Positions 31,720 to 43,540 of a stretch of 64,000 nucleotides of DNA are shown here, piece after piece. Made by a program: the position numbers and the translations under genes. Where the stretch lies: contig OY755039.1 in the NCBI GenBank assembly GCA_963576565.1, forward strand, positions 77,746,289 to 77,810,288, read 5' to 3'. The DNA comes from Aspidapion aeneum. Lineage: Eukaryota; Arthropoda; Insecta; Coleoptera; Brentidae. Under the pieces are notes generated by a model. The model was given only the letters and a program-made list of their open reading frames with translations. It was not told the DNA's origin and searched no databases. How positions within the stretch are numbered: the first letter of the stretch is position 1; the number at the start of each line of letters is the position of its first letter.

Positions 31720-33175
31720 AGATTTAATTCACAAAAGCTTTCTATACCCTCAACAATATGGCTTTCGTAGATCAAGTGATACCAGCTTTGCTGTATTGGA
31801 TCTTGTTAGTGAAATTAGGAAAAAAATTGATAAAAAACAGATGTGTGCGCTGATATCACTTGATCTATGCAAGGCTTTCGATACAGTGAACCATGAAATT
31901 TTGATAATGAAACTCAGGAGGCTAGGAATGTGGGATTAAACTTTAAATTGGTTTAAAAACTACTTGGCAGATCGCCATCAGTATGTTTATATGGGTAGAA
32001 ATAAAAGCTCTATGAAAAAAATTGAATGTGGAGTACACCAAGGCTCTATCCTGGGGCCCACACATTTATATTAACTCATTGTCTAAAATAAAGTTAAAGG
32101 GTAATTTAGTGCTGTTTTGTGACGACCAACTAGTAGTTTACAGTGGTAAAAACTTTTTGGAAATAAAAAAATCTGTAATTGCTGATATGAAGCTCATTCA
32201 AAAATGGCTTAATGGGCACAAATTGACACTAAATATAGACAAGTCCTGCTATATGGTCATATCAAATGGTCAGATAGAGACTGATCCTTTGGTGATTGAC
32301 AGTAGTTTGTTGAAGCACAGTGATGTAGTCAAGTACCTTGGTATCTTAATAGATAATAAATTAAATTTTGAAAATCATATTAAAAATATCCGTAAAAAAT
32401 TGCAGCTGCTGTTGGCGTGTTGAGGAGGCTCAACTATATAATACCAAGACATCTTATCAGACCTTTATATTTTTCACTGGTACATAGTCATTTGCAATAC
32501 CTGACAGCAGCCTGGAATCCTACCACAAATAGGCATCTAAAGCCCTTAAGAGTTCTTCAAAACAAGGCAATTAAAAATATCTATTTGCTACCTTTCCGTC
32601 ACCCCTCAAGGGAATTATATAGTCAATTAAAAATCCTATCATTGAATCAAATTTATAAAAATCAAATTTGTACATATATACATGGAGTAATTCGAAAGGA
32701 AAAATATTCAACTATAGAATTCAAAACAAGGGCTGAGGTGCATGATCATATCACTCGTTCCCACAAAAATATTGATGTGCCTTTTGTTTCTTCATTAAAA
32801 GGAAAAAGATCTTTATTGTTTGATGGTGTGTCTGTGTATAATGGTTTGCCGATTAATATTAAGGAATCTTCAATAAAACAATTTAAAGTCTTACTCAAAA
32901 AATATTTATTAAATAACAGTACCTGAAATTAAATTAAATGTTCCTAAAAAGAAAAAAAAAGAAAAACCTAACCTTTTTTCTCTGTTTTTTTTTCTTTTCT
33001 GTTTGTGTTGTAATTATTTGTATAAAAATCTGTGATTTACATTATGTGATAAACAAAAAGCTATACAAATAGATTTAATTTGGATCCAATATTTAAGTAG
33101 TTAGTGGATAGGCCTAATATAAGATTTGTTGTAATTTCTTCTTTGGTTTAATAAACATCTTCATCATCTTCATCA
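31720..33175 (+). mobile_element. LINE fragment (RT to 3' tail), dead
   Basis: Plus strand: PQQYGFRRSSDTSFAVLDLV, ALISLDLCKAFDTVNHEIL, a stop after LGMWD, YLADRHQYVYMGRN, GVHQGSILGPTHLY with a deletion after it, then VLFCDDQLVVYSG (the FADD box degraded to FCDD), VVKYLGILIDNKLNFENH (ORF 32022-32423) and, in another frame, YFSLVHSHLQYLTAAWNPT, LRVLQNKAIKNIYLLPF and a C-terminus ending at 32924. The 3' UTR ends in AATAAACATCTTCATCATC, a CTTCAT-type tail near 33150-33175. Confidence 0.8.
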
Positions 33176-35393
33176 TAAGCACATATAGGGGTTACTTTAT
33201 ACATAAATAAATGATGTAATCTTAATCCATCACTCTTCAAGCTGGTTGATCCTAGACAAGTTTTCCTAGTTTCTTGTTCTATTTTATTTTCTAGTGCTCG
33301 GGCCAATAGTTGTCACACTTTTGCTTCGTAGATACTGCTCTGTTCTTATCTAGTAATTTAACTTTGGCCGTAGTTTACTTGAAAGTAGTAAAAATAGTTA
33401 GCTTACCTATTTGTCTATTTATTTCCTATAATTTTCAACCTACGTTATTTGTATTTTCAACATATGTTCACTAAAGGCCATTGCAGCTTTTCTAATGTCG
33501 ATTCTTTTTTTATGATGTTGAGTTGGTCTATTTTCTAGCTTTTTGTCTATGTTCTAGCATTTTGTCTATGGTCCACTTTCCCAGGTTATGGCTTGCATAT
33601 GAGCTTTTCTAGCCTTTGTCATCATCACCAGGCTAGTTCATAGACTAAAACAAGTAAATAGATAATATAGTATCTAGCTATTTTTCTTTAAACATATTAG
33701 CTACTGGAGTTCTATCCCAGGACCTTGCAGACTTGCGGAGTAGGACAAGTTTTGTAATCTGTTTAGTTATGATAGGAATTAGAATAGTAACAGGCACATG
33801 AAGAAAACTAGATATAGTTAGGTTAAAAAGTAGTAAGCTAATACTGACCTAAACAGTTTCCACAATGGTTTCCTATTGTCGCAGGGTTCTTCAAAATATC
33901 TCCACCCTTTTTTGAAATAAAATATTGTTTCGCCTGCGGGCGTTTAACCATTTAAAAATGTATAGGGTCCAGATAGGATTGGATTTAGGGTTTTAGGCCG
34001 AGTTTAATTGGGGCCGGGAGATTATTGTGCTCTTTTAAATATTATAATAATAGGGTTTTTTTTTGCTTCTTGATATTTTTTGTCTGGTTGTTACGCAAGA
34101 TTATTCCCAATTGTTTCATTTCAAAATGTCATTGGTAGATGATAGGGTCTCATTAGCCCTTCGTAATTTAGCTTTGACTAATAGTTGTGGGAAGGGCCCA
34201 ACTTAATTTTATATCCCGTGAACACCAGGAATAAGCGGTAATTTTTTTTTGGTTGGATGTTGTGTGTAAATACACTCGATTAGTTTTACAACGGTCTTAT
34301 AGTTGGACCTTGGAATTGTTTTTATATTTGTTTTTCTGAAAATGCATACAAGATAATTCTTTACTGAGTTGAGTGCAAGATTTAAAACTTAGATTCTTCA
34401 CATTATAGCGGTACAGTAAATAGGTACCAACGTTGCTTATTTCCTTAAGTAATAATTTTAAAGAAAAATACTAACTTCGTTTGTTATTTTTTAGAACATA
34501 ACTATTTTTCTTGTCTGACATTTTTTGCGACCAGCCAGTATTTAACATAGTCTGACTGCAAAGTCATATATGACCAACTGGTCTGACATTTTTGTATATT
34601 GGAGACTGTTGTTAAATATGACCGACCGACATACTGATTGACAGTTACACACACATAAAAAAAGAACTTACAGATCTAACCAAGTTTTGATCGACATTAA
34701 AACATACACTTCAAGAACAAGCTTTCTATTCCATTGACGAATTTATGCAATTCTCGGTTCAATAAATTACTTTTTGAGTCTTTTTTATATACCTCTCTTC
34801 CCACTCATCTATTACTAGTTCTGGGCTCGCATTCTATATATTATATTTTTTACTGCCTACTCCAAGCTACCTATTGGTGTAGAGTAATATTTTGAACATT
34901 TTAGTGAGCCACTAATATATTTTTTTTACTTATTGGGCTACTGTGGTCGACACCAAAAATTTTTTTTTATATTTTTTTTGGACACCTTTAGGTCCGATCC
35001 TAGGGTCTTTGTGACCATAACTTTTATGGTCTGACGGTTTCGTCTTATTGTGACCGACTGATGTTAATATAATCTGGCTGTAAAGCCACGTGAACTTTTG
35101 GGTCCGAACAGGATTGATCTGATTAGATTTTAACATTATTGACAAACTGACTGTTTACTGACTGATAGGCGTTGACCATGGTTTTCATCAATTTAGTTTA
35201 AATTTTGGGAATTAGATTTTATCGATTATTAGAGAGTTGCAGTCCTACCAAGACGTTATTTGTGTAAATTTTTTAATACTATCGGCAATTTTTTTTTTAT
35301 TATTTAATTACAGACAACATCTTTACTAGTCTAATTCAACGCAATTTTAACTAGCGGATCCTGCAATTTCCTTCAAGCCAACATTTAGATATA
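33176..35393. other. Unassigned part of intron 2
   Basis: No coding exon or well-bounded repeat seen. Repeated phrases of the type GACCGACTGA / TGACCAACTGGTCTGAC occur at 34540-34640 and 35020-35170, hinting at a degraded inverted element. Confidence 0.3.
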
Positions 35394-36494
35394 CAGTGTC
35401 CCCCATAATGTTCGCAACATATGGGAAAAATTTTTATTTGTGAGATGTGGGAAAAAATTTTATAAACGATCAATCCTGCTTGTTGAATAACCTAGAAAGA
35501 CATTTTGACATTAGTCACGTGATCACTCTCATGGTGGCAAATTCAAAAAATTTGTCATGAAAACCCACAAAGTGAGGATAGATGGCAAAATATCGAAAAA
35601 AGTTATTTGAAAAAAGTGTTTAGAATGTCATTTTAGTGTCTTCTATGAAATTTGGAGCAATAATAATAAAAAATAAGAAATACCCTATTTTTGGCCCTAG
35701 CCTTATTATGAATTAATTTTATACAGATTTTATTATTGAAATAGTTCAAGTAGGTAACGCAATATTTAACGGGCAAAGGTAAATTAATTCCGAATTCTTT
35801 ATTAAAGTCATTCATAAAAAATTAAATAAAAATATCCGATTGGCACATGTACGTTTCTTGTCGCAATGGCCTTTTGTTTTGACAGTTTGTAAGGTTTCCG
35901 TAAATTTAGTATTAATACCACAATGGAAAAGAACAACGTCATTGATATTATTTATTAAATAATATCAATGATGAGGCTTTTTTTTATTGTGGTATTAATA
36001 CTAAGTTCACGGAAACCTTACAAACTGTAAAAAAAGGCCATTGCAATAAGAAAGGTACATGTGCTAATTGGATATTTTTATTTAATTTTTTATGAACGAC
36101 TTCAATTAAGAATTTGGAATCATTTTACCTTGATCCATTAAATATTGCGTTACTTAAACTATTTCAATAATAATACCTGTATAAAATTAATTCATCAGGC
36201 TAGGGTCAAAAATAGGGTATTTCTTATTTTGTATTATTATTGCTCCAAATTTCATAGAGGACCCTAAAATGACATTCTAAACACTTTTTTTAAATAACTT
36301 TTTTCGATATTTTGCGATTTAACCTCACTTTTTGGGTTTTCATGCCTAATTTTTTGAATTTGCCGCCATGACAGTGAGCATGTGACAAATGTCAAAATGT
36401 CTTTTTAGGATATTCAACAAGTATATAAAATTTTATCCCATATCTCACAAATAAAATTTTTTCCCATATGTTGCGAACATTATGGTGGACACTG
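35394..36494. mobile_element. 1.1-kb near-perfect palindrome, TA target
   Basis: Ends CAGTGTCCCCCATAATGTTC and the complement GAACATTATGGTGGACACTG, flanked by TA (35392-35393 and 36495-36496). Arms of about 550 bases meet at 35955 with essentially no spacer: the centre reads ATTGATATTATTTA-T-TAAATAATATCAAT. Mirrored landmarks include GAAATACCCTATTTTTGGCC, GGTAACGCAATATTTAA, TAAGGTTTCCGTAAATTTAG and TTTGACAGTTTGTAAGG. There is no coding capacity. A transcript crossing it could fold into a ~550-bp hairpin. Confidence 0.85.
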
Positions 36495-36496
36495 TA

Positions 36497-38208
36497 ATTT
36501 TTTTTCCAGTATAATTTTTGCATTTCTTGTAAACGCAAGAAAATGAGTATGACGTCATAACCAAAATTTTGCGGCATATTTAAGTTAATTTTTCCTGTGA
36601 AATTAAAAGTGCCTTGCTATTTTACTGTTGTTGTCTTGTTGAACCCATGGAAGGATTATTTTCTGTACTACCCTTAGCTTTTACAATAAATAAGATGAAC
36701 TAAAAGCTGCATTATTTGTACAAGCCAATGAACCAACTTTGCAGAGACAAAAGAGAGATAAGGTGAACGAAAAATGAGGTTATAGGACTGGGTTGCTGTC
36801 TGTCTCGTTCTCTCCAGCGTAGAATGATGACAGCGGATATTTGCTCCGGATCTCCCCTATGATGGATTGATTTTGAAAGTGTATTTTTTTTTAAACTATT
36901 AAAGTAGGTAATTGAGTCTCCCACTACTAACTCAAATGTATGTACACTGTGATAGACTTTGCACACCTGTTGGAGATGTCTGTCTACCTATAAATTGTTA
37001 TCTATTCGTGTCATTTTAACCAACGGGTTAAAAATAAATAGGTCAATGACTTGGTTTATTTTTGATTCCAGGTTAAAAAATTCATTTTGAACCTTTTTAA
37101 AATTTTATCTTATTATAAGTCAATTTTTTTAATTTTTTTTTTAAATACACAAACAATCTGGAAGGCTTGGAAGTAGGTAGAGTTTCATGGTTTGGCTATA
37201 ACATTTGAGTCGAACTGTATTTCATTTAAGATCCTTTTTGTAAGACATTTATTTCTGAAACCCCCCCCCCTCCCCCTTCTCCACTGTATAAAAGTTACCG
37301 GGCATGCCATTGTCTTACCTAGTTGGAAAATACAGATCTGCTTCCAGATATTTGTTTAATTACATATAATTACTCATTAATTAATTAGAGTGGTTAGAAA
37401 AAAATTGAAGCGTTTAAGTTGTGAAAGAGATTTAAAATGATTAATTGCAGGTCATTAAAATCTAGTTTACCGTGTACTTTTTTTTTGAGAAACTGCTTTT
37501 TACGGATTTTGTCAAAAGCTTTGTTACTTATTGATAAAAGAGGCACATTTGACAGCGCTGTACTAGTAGGTATAGTTTTTGCAAAGTCACTTGAATAACT
37601 CCTAATACGGGGTTCTATCAATTTCATGAAATTTTGCTTTATTCTGCCCTTCAAAAGTTATCCAAGTTCATATAAAATCTGCCTGGTATAATTTCAACCC
37701 TCCGACATAGAACAGGCGCGGCTTTTTGCGATCCGAACACAAAGTATTTGTTTTCCGACCGACCGAGCGCAGGTGGATGAACGGCACCTGATTGGCAGAT
37801 TTTTTTGAGATGCGCTTTTATTTGCTCTCGGGTGTGCTTTTCGGGACCTCTTTAGTCGACAGTATGCAGAGTTAAAAAATAAATCAGTGTCGTTCCTGTA
37901 GGTGTAGGAATATAAAGTTTTATTATCTATTTTTATTTCTTTAGTTTACGCCGTAATTAAATAAAATAATTTTCATGAATATATCTACCGCCGCCCATGT
38001 CACTTTCTATAAAGGATATGCCGATGGTCGGCTTTTATCTTTCTTCAACTGACTTTGCAAAAACTATACATTGAATGAAAATAGTGCTTTTCTTGTACAT
38101 AATTCTTTACGAAAACTAAAACTGACCCAAGTGCACAAATACTTGTTAATATACGGAGTCACGAAAAATGGTAACACACGTTAAAGCACCTTGTATTTTA
38201 TATTGCAG
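36497..38208. other. Unassigned part of intron 2, with a GC-richer patch near exon 3
   Basis: No gene recognised. A C-rich run lies at 37260-37277. A GC-richer, CpG-containing patch at 37705-37870 (ACCGACCGAGCGCAGGTGGA, CACCTGATTGGCAG with a CCAAT in reverse) followed by an AATCAGTGTCGTTCC initiator-like motif lies 330-500 bases upstream of exon 3, and could be an alternative promoter. Minus-strand ORFs at 36712-36966 and 37394-37654 have no recognised domain. Confidence 0.25.
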
Positions 38209-38350
38209 ACAAGAGAAGCTGAGTTAAGACGGGAACGCAGCAAAAGCCAACCAGACTTGATGGCCGCTTTGCAGCTTGAAGAAAATGGTCTTTTAGATTT
38301 TAACCAGCAATCCATGCAATCTTTTAGTCTGCATTCAAGAAAGTCTATAG
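38209..38350 (+). CDS. Host gene exon 3
   Basis: Acceptor TATTTTATATTGCAG, then 47 codons plus one base, then donor ATAG|GTAACA. Phase 0 on entry matches exon 2; phase 1 on exit. The peptide TREAELRRERSKSQPDLMAA continues the charged helix from exon 2 and leads to LQLEENGLLDFNQQ and a serine-rich end (SMQSFSLHSRKSI). REAELRRER followed by a KSQPDL stretch is the part most like AKAP2/MISP-type proteins. No following exon could be identified before the window ends; the LINE starting about 100-120 bases downstream lies in the next intron. Confidence 0.8.
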
Positions 38351-38699
38351 GTAACATATATAAACATATAGATAGTACAACTGTCAATTAAATTTTGCGG
38401 AATTTGTTTCCTGTTTTTATCTTCTGGAGCGATCCCATAATTGTGAAAAGTGGCTAAAACGAATTAGCATAGCAGCGGACGCAGATCGTCATGTGAGTTT
38501 GAAAGCCGCAAAGGGTTTACCACGGAAAACCGGGTAATTTCCCATTAACATTTTACTATTTTTTATTGACTTTTTATTGTTTACAACATTTTTGCGCGAA
38601 CAAAAGGAAAACATCTGAAGTTACGTTGTCAAGCTCTACCCAAGTGGGTGCGCCCACGATCGTTGAATTGGAACCAGAACAGTGTAGAACAGATTAGGG

Positions 38700-39026
38700 T
38701 GACCAACTTAGCAACGTAAGCTTTTGTAAGCAAACTGTTCCCAGAAACACGGAAAATCCAGCTATCGGCTGCAATGTGAAGCTTGTAGGCAATTTTTTCA
38801 CCAGCAATGCACTAGTGTTTTAAAGGAAGAATTTCAAGAGGCAAAGAAGCAAAAGAAAACAATTACATGGTACTGTGTAAACTGCCAGGTTCAAAATGTT
38901 GACGACTCTTCTGAGTTATCATCAGATTCTGAGATTGTGATATCACCAAAAGGCCGGCGATCATTCTTTTATTACAAGTCACAAAGATCATCAACTCGCT
39001 TGTCTGGTGTCAAAACAAAATAAAAC
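38700..39026 (+). pseudogene. LINE ORF1 N-terminus, PHD-like zinc finger, frameshifted
   Basis: Reads FCKQTVPRNTENPAIGC in one frame and then, one frame over, QCEACRQFFHQQCTSVLKE ... TWYCVNCQVQN. Together these give the Cys4-His-Cys3 spacing of a PHD finger (C-x2-C, then C-x2-C-x4-H-x2-C, then C-x2-C). It continues DDSSELSSDSEIVISPKGRR to a TAA at 39021-39023. PHD fingers at the ORF1 N-terminus are known in several insect non-LTR families. Broken by at least one frameshift. Confidence 0.65.
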
Positions 39027-39480
39027 GAGATCAAAAGATCTACTGGAAAAAATTGCCAGAAAAGTGGATGATATAGAGCAATCATTACAATTCAACAATG
39101 AATTAATTGAGGAGCTGAAAAACACGGCCAAGGATATAACAACAGAAAACAGACAACATAAAAAAGAGCAAGAAAAGTTAAACCAAAAAGTCACACAACT
39201 TGAGAACGATCTTGAAAAATTAAAAGCTCATAAAACTTTGGACGAGAGACAAAACAACCTTATTTTAATGGGTCTGGCAGCGGATGAACAAAGAGCCAAA
39301 ACTGATTTACAAATAGTTGCTAAAGTACTTAATGTGGATATTAAGGAAAATGATTTATCGGTCAAAATTTTCCCAACCTCTAATTTGTCCAAACCGGCTG
39401 TAACAAGGTTTCGCTCCAAGGAACTAAGAGACAGGTTATACGCAAAAAGATTAGAATTGAAAGGCAAAACATTTAATTAA
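39007..39480 (+). CDS. LINE ORF1, coiled-coil and RNA-binding part
   Basis: 157 codons ending at TAA (39478-39480). Residues ~8-80 form a strong coiled coil (KIARKVDDIEQSLQFNNELI, QEKLNQKVTQLENDLEKL), followed by ERQNNLILMGLA, the usual start of the RRM-like domain of ORF1 proteins. After the stop the same family sequence continues (HEDGERSFFIKKDSSKEVRA, then ELKKKGYEFVWCRDHKVFCR) to 39728, so the stop is a single disabling mutation. ORF1 proteins bind the element RNA and trimerise through the coiled coil. Confidence 0.75.
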   Translation: MSKQNKTRSKDLLEKIARKVDDIEQSLQFNNELIEELKNTAKDITTENRQHKKEQEKLNQKVTQLENDLEKLKAHKTLDERQNNLILMGLAADEQRAKTDLQIVAKVLNVDIKENDLSVKIFPTSNLSKPAVTRFRSKELRDRLYAKRLELKGKTFN

Positions 39481-39761
39481 ATTGGACATGAAGATGGAGA
39501 ACGGAGCTTCTTTATTAAGAAGGATAGCTCAAAAGAGGTACGAGCATTATTCGATAAGGCTCGGGAACTCAAGAAAAAAGGATACGAATTTGTGTGGTGC
39601 AGAGATCACAAAGTATTTTGTCGAAAATCCGAGAATACCGTCAAAGTTAGGCTAAAAGATGTCGACCATGTAAATAGCATATTGGATGGTAGAAGAGGTA
39701 GAGGAGTAGAGTGTTTAAAAAATAATTAGTTTTAGGCTAGGATTAAGTAGTTAAAATTCTT

Positions 39762-40580
39762 ATGGCGAACCCAATGTTTGATATTTTTGATAGTCTAGAC
39801 CAGGAGGCTCGAAAAGCGAGTCAAGGATCTGTAAAGGATATTGATAGTTTTATTAGCAAGCAAATAGCATATCAAGCTACCCAAGTACCATTTTTGCAAA
39901 TTTTACACAATAATATACGAGGTGCATTTAAAAATTTTGATGAATGTTTGGTATTTTTGGAATTAACACAACTAAACAATATTGATGTTATAATCTTGGG
40001 AGAAACACGATACATTCCAGATATCCACAACTTTACAATACCCGGCTTTACCACAATCTTTAACAATAGCACACTCAATCAAAATGATAGACTTCTTTTA
40101 TTTATAAACAACAAAATTAGCTTTGATTTAGAGCACACAATGATGCCTCTATCAAAAGTAATGATAAGTAAATTGACATTTAAATCAAACCACAAATGTA
40201 TAAATATCTTTGCCTGCTATAGGTCACCTAATACACATAAGAAAGATTTTACTGTAGACTTGGAAATGTACTTTAGTAATATACAAAAAAATTAAAATTA
40301 TGATATATTCATAGGAGATATAAACATTGATATTTTGAGAGCTGACATTACAGAAAATAATGATTGTCTCACTATGCTACTATCACTAGGATTCACCTCC
40401 TGCATAAACAATTACACAAGGGTAACAGAAGAAACAAAAACCTGTATTGATCACATATTTATAAGAAAAAACCTTTTGTCGAACAGTACAGCATACAGTT
40501 CGTCGATACTAAATGTGAATATAACTGACCATTATTTATCGAATTTACTTATCATTATCAATTACAAAAAGAAAAAATAG
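39762..40580 (+). pseudogene. LINE ORF2, APE endonuclease domain
   Basis: Two adjoining open pieces in one reading order (39762-40295 and 40335-40580). Motifs: LQILHNNIRG (N of motif I), VIILGETRY (E of motif II), YRSPNTHK, FIGDINIDIL (GDxN), CIDHIF and ITDHYL (the SDH-type histidine motif with S changed to T). A stop at 40293-40295 separates the pieces. The enzyme nicks target DNA to prime reverse transcription. The C-terminal linker (KFNYERFNSA) continues to about 40650, where the insertion starts. Confidence 0.75.
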
Positions 40581-40654
40581 AAAAGAAAACATAGAAAACA
40601 ATCAACAAACTAAAATTAAATTTAACTATGAACGATTTAACTCTGCTTGCTCAT

Positions 40655-41545
40655 AAAAATTGAAGGGAAGTGTTCATTCCGGGTTATTATTTGTTAAAAA
40701 AATAATTTATTTTGTTTAATTTTATTTTTTAAGCATTTTTTTGTTTTTACTATATTTTTAAATACGGCCTTTTGAATTAATTAGGCCATAATTGGGCTTC
40801 CTATAAGTTACTCTAATCAATCATAATTAAATGGTTAATTAGTTGTTAAAATAATTATAATTAAGAATAAAATCTTAAATCCATTTTTCTTCTTTTAAAT
40901 AAAAATAAAAATACACCAGTGAAACTCCCTTGGCGCCTCTCTAAAAGTTGAAACTGGACATATATGCGCGGAGTCGCTTGTGAATTCAATAATGAACAGT
41001 AGCCTTTCGCCTTCAGCGAGACTCTCACGATTAACCGAACAGTTTAAAAATAAACAATGCATTTTTTTCCCGATAAGAAATACGTGAATGTATTCCGCCT
41101 GCACGTTTTTCGGCTATGATCAATATTAATATATTTAACATTAAACCAAATCACACAATAAAATTTTCACTCTTGCTTATTAGCGCGATTACGCGTGTGC
41201 TCAATATTACTGGAATAGAAGCTGGACACATGGAGTCATCTCTTTGGAAGGCCTTCCAGGATCTGGAATGAAGATAGCACAGCAGTAAGTGATTATATTT
41301 TGTAGTGTCGAAATTCGCTTATAAAATTATATTAACAATAATAATTTCTTAGTGCATAATTTTAGTGCTAAGTTTTGAGCGGAGCTGGTTTTAGTAATCA
41401 TATATTTTTATTTAGGGAAATTTCTACCCTTTCAGCTTGATATTATCGGCCAACTTAAATGGTTGTAAAATTAAAATAAACATAATCCATAATAATTCTA
41501 AAAAATAAAATAAAATATAAAATTCTAATCTCGATTTACAGTCCG
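40655..41545. mobile_element. ~0.9-kb insertion in LINE ORF2
   Basis: The ORF2 linker breaks after FNYERFNSA (about 40653) and resumes at FNSAMQTNFNWARSR (about 41540). The inserted sequence is AT-rich at both ends, with a GC-richer middle (40915-41300). Possible splice-like motifs are TTTACAG at its end and GCAGTAAGTG at 41283. No TIR or ORF is recognised. It could be an unknown nonautonomous element, or an ectopic sequence captured by the LINE. Confidence 0.45.
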
Positions 41546-41547
41546 CT

Positions 41548-43085
41548 ATGCAAACCAATTTTAACTGGGCGAGAAGTAGACAGGAAGTAAGGGATGTAAA
41601 CTGTCCAAGAGAAGCTTACACCAAATTTATCTCTGAACTTACTACCATTTGTGATAGCTGCAGGACAATTACAAACATTAAAATAAAGCGCATTCAAATA
41701 AAGCCATGGATACCAGATGCAATAATCGATTCAATTAAACACAGAGATAAACTAAAAAGAAAGTTGCTTTAACAAAAAATAATATAGAACTAAAAGAATC
41801 ATACAAAACATGTAGAAACACTGTGAATAAAATAATATCTAAGACAAAATCAAACTATTATTCTAACAAAATAAGCACAAGCCAAAATGATATGAAAACA
41901 TTGTACAAAATTGTTGAAGTTCAGTTGTTACAAATGACACGGAAAAGAAAGATACAAATATTGCAATCAAGAGAAAAAGGGGGGAAAGCTTTTCCGATGA
42001 TAAGGAGATGGCTGATTATTGTAACCAAGATTTCATCAACATTGGATCAGAAATGGCAAAAAAAATTGAAGAACCATAGCAAGAATTAAAACGAATACCC
42101 AAGCATAGAAAATTCAATGTTTTTTCGACCAGTAAATCAAAATGAACTTATTGAGCTCATATCTACATTAAAAAATAATAGTGCCCCGGGTTATGATGGA
42201 ATTTCGTCAAAACTTGTTAAAAGCTATCACAAATACCTTTTAGATCCTCTAGTACATATCATAAACTTAATATTTTTGTCAGGTAGGATACCCGACGAGT
42301 TTAAGTTATCGGTAATCACACCTATTTATAAACAAGCTAATAAAAACTATATTAAAAACTATCGGCCTGTGAGCCTTATTACAAGATTCTCCAAACTATT
42401 TGAGAAATGTGTCAAATCGAGACTCTACGAACATCTGCTAAAATATAAGCTTCTACACCCGAAGCAATTTGGATTCAATCCCAAGACCAGTACGAGTGAT
42501 GCAATAAATGATGTAATAAGTAACCTCAAAAGAAATTTAAACAAAGGAAATAAATACATTGCTGTATTTTTAGATTTGTCAAAGGCCTTTGATACAGTGC
42601 TTCAAAAGCTTCTTGAGATTTTAGAACAGCCAGGAGTGAGAGGCGTTGTGTTGGAGGTCTTTAAAAATTATTTTGCAGGAAGAAAACAAAAGCTTAAAAT
42701 TAATAACACATATAGTAACATGCTAACAATAGAAATGGGTGTTCCTCAAGGCACGGTCTTGGGTCCCTTATTATTTATTTTGTACATAAACTTGTTGATA
42801 AAAATAAATGGAGTGAAGGGGTTAGTTGTCGCATATGCAGATGACACAGATACCTGGGAAATGGCGAAGAAAACGGCAGAGAAAGGAATGGGAATAATAA
42901 AACTATGGCTGGATCATAGTAAATTATCCTTAAATATCGAAAAAACCATTTATGTCGCTTTTTCCCTAAATGATTCAAATAGACCAAAGTTTAACAAATT
43001 AACTATTAACAACACAAATTTTCAGATTAAAGAGGTACAATATACCAAATACCTAGGAATACAAATTGATAAAAATCTTAAATAA
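41548..43085 (+). pseudogene. LINE ORF2, linker and reverse transcriptase
   Basis: Linker pieces 41548-41772 and 41823-42089, then an open 322-codon RT piece (42117-43085). Motifs: NNSAPGYDGISSKLV, NYRPVSLITRFSKLFEKCV, HPKQFGFNPKTSTSDAI, AVFLDLSKAFDTV, MGVPQGTVLGPLLFILYINL, VAYADDTDTW (catalytic YADD near residue 240), LSLNIEKTIYVAF and YTKYLGIQIDKNLK. A TAA at 43083-43085 ends the piece, but family sequence continues (VFQAFVESIIRYGILVRGAL) to about 43530 with several stops. Related to Jockey/CR1 group RTs. Confidence 0.85.
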
Positions 43086-43540
43086 AATGTCCAAGTTAAA
43101 ACTGTCGTAAAGAGACTAAGAAGGTTTATACACAAATTTTATGAATTAAGAAAATTTCTAAGTAAAAAACACTTAATTATAGTCTTTCAAGCCTTTGTTG
43201 AATCAATCATCAGATACGGTATCCTCGTAAGGGGGGCGTTAAATGATAATGTACTTCAACCGTTAAAAGTAATTCAAAATTACATCCTATAAATAATATT
43301 TAAAAAACAAAGACTCTATACAACCAACCAAATATACATTGAGAGCCAAATCTTGAATACAAGGTTTGTATATTTTCATACAATACTTATATTTTATCAC
43401 AAAATCCTAAACTTAAAGAAACACTTAATCACGAGCATGATACTAGAAATAAAAAAAACTTAAAAGCACCATACCAAAGTAAAACCGCATAAATTATTAG
43501 TATTCTACCCCCATAAATTAAAGAAATAAAAAATCATAAA

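Larger units (their letters stand above)
29592..38208 (+). other. Host gene intron 2 (8.6 kb, repeat-filled)
   Basis: From GTGAGA to TATATTGCAG. It holds two opposed LINE remnants, Helentron-type copy H10 and a 1.1-kb palindrome, which account for more than half of its length. Confidence 0.65.
38470..43540 (+). mobile_element. Nearly full-length LINE with two ORFs, decayed
   Basis: In order: 5' leader; ORF1 with PHD-type finger (38700-39000), coiled coil and C-terminal domain (39007-39720); ORF2 with APE endonuclease (39762-40580), a ~0.9-kb insertion, linker (41548-42089), RT (42117-43085) and C-terminal region to about 43530. Every ORF carries stops or frameshifts, so it is not autonomous now. 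It is related to the fragment at 4250-5527. The exact 5' end and target duplication were not resolved; it sits downstream of exon 3 of the host gene in the same orientation. Confidence 0.8.

Noticed and set aside
36712..37654. Two minus-strand ORFs (36712-36966, 37394-37654)
   Set aside because: No recognised domain and no support from context; could be remnants of an unidentified element but not claimable.
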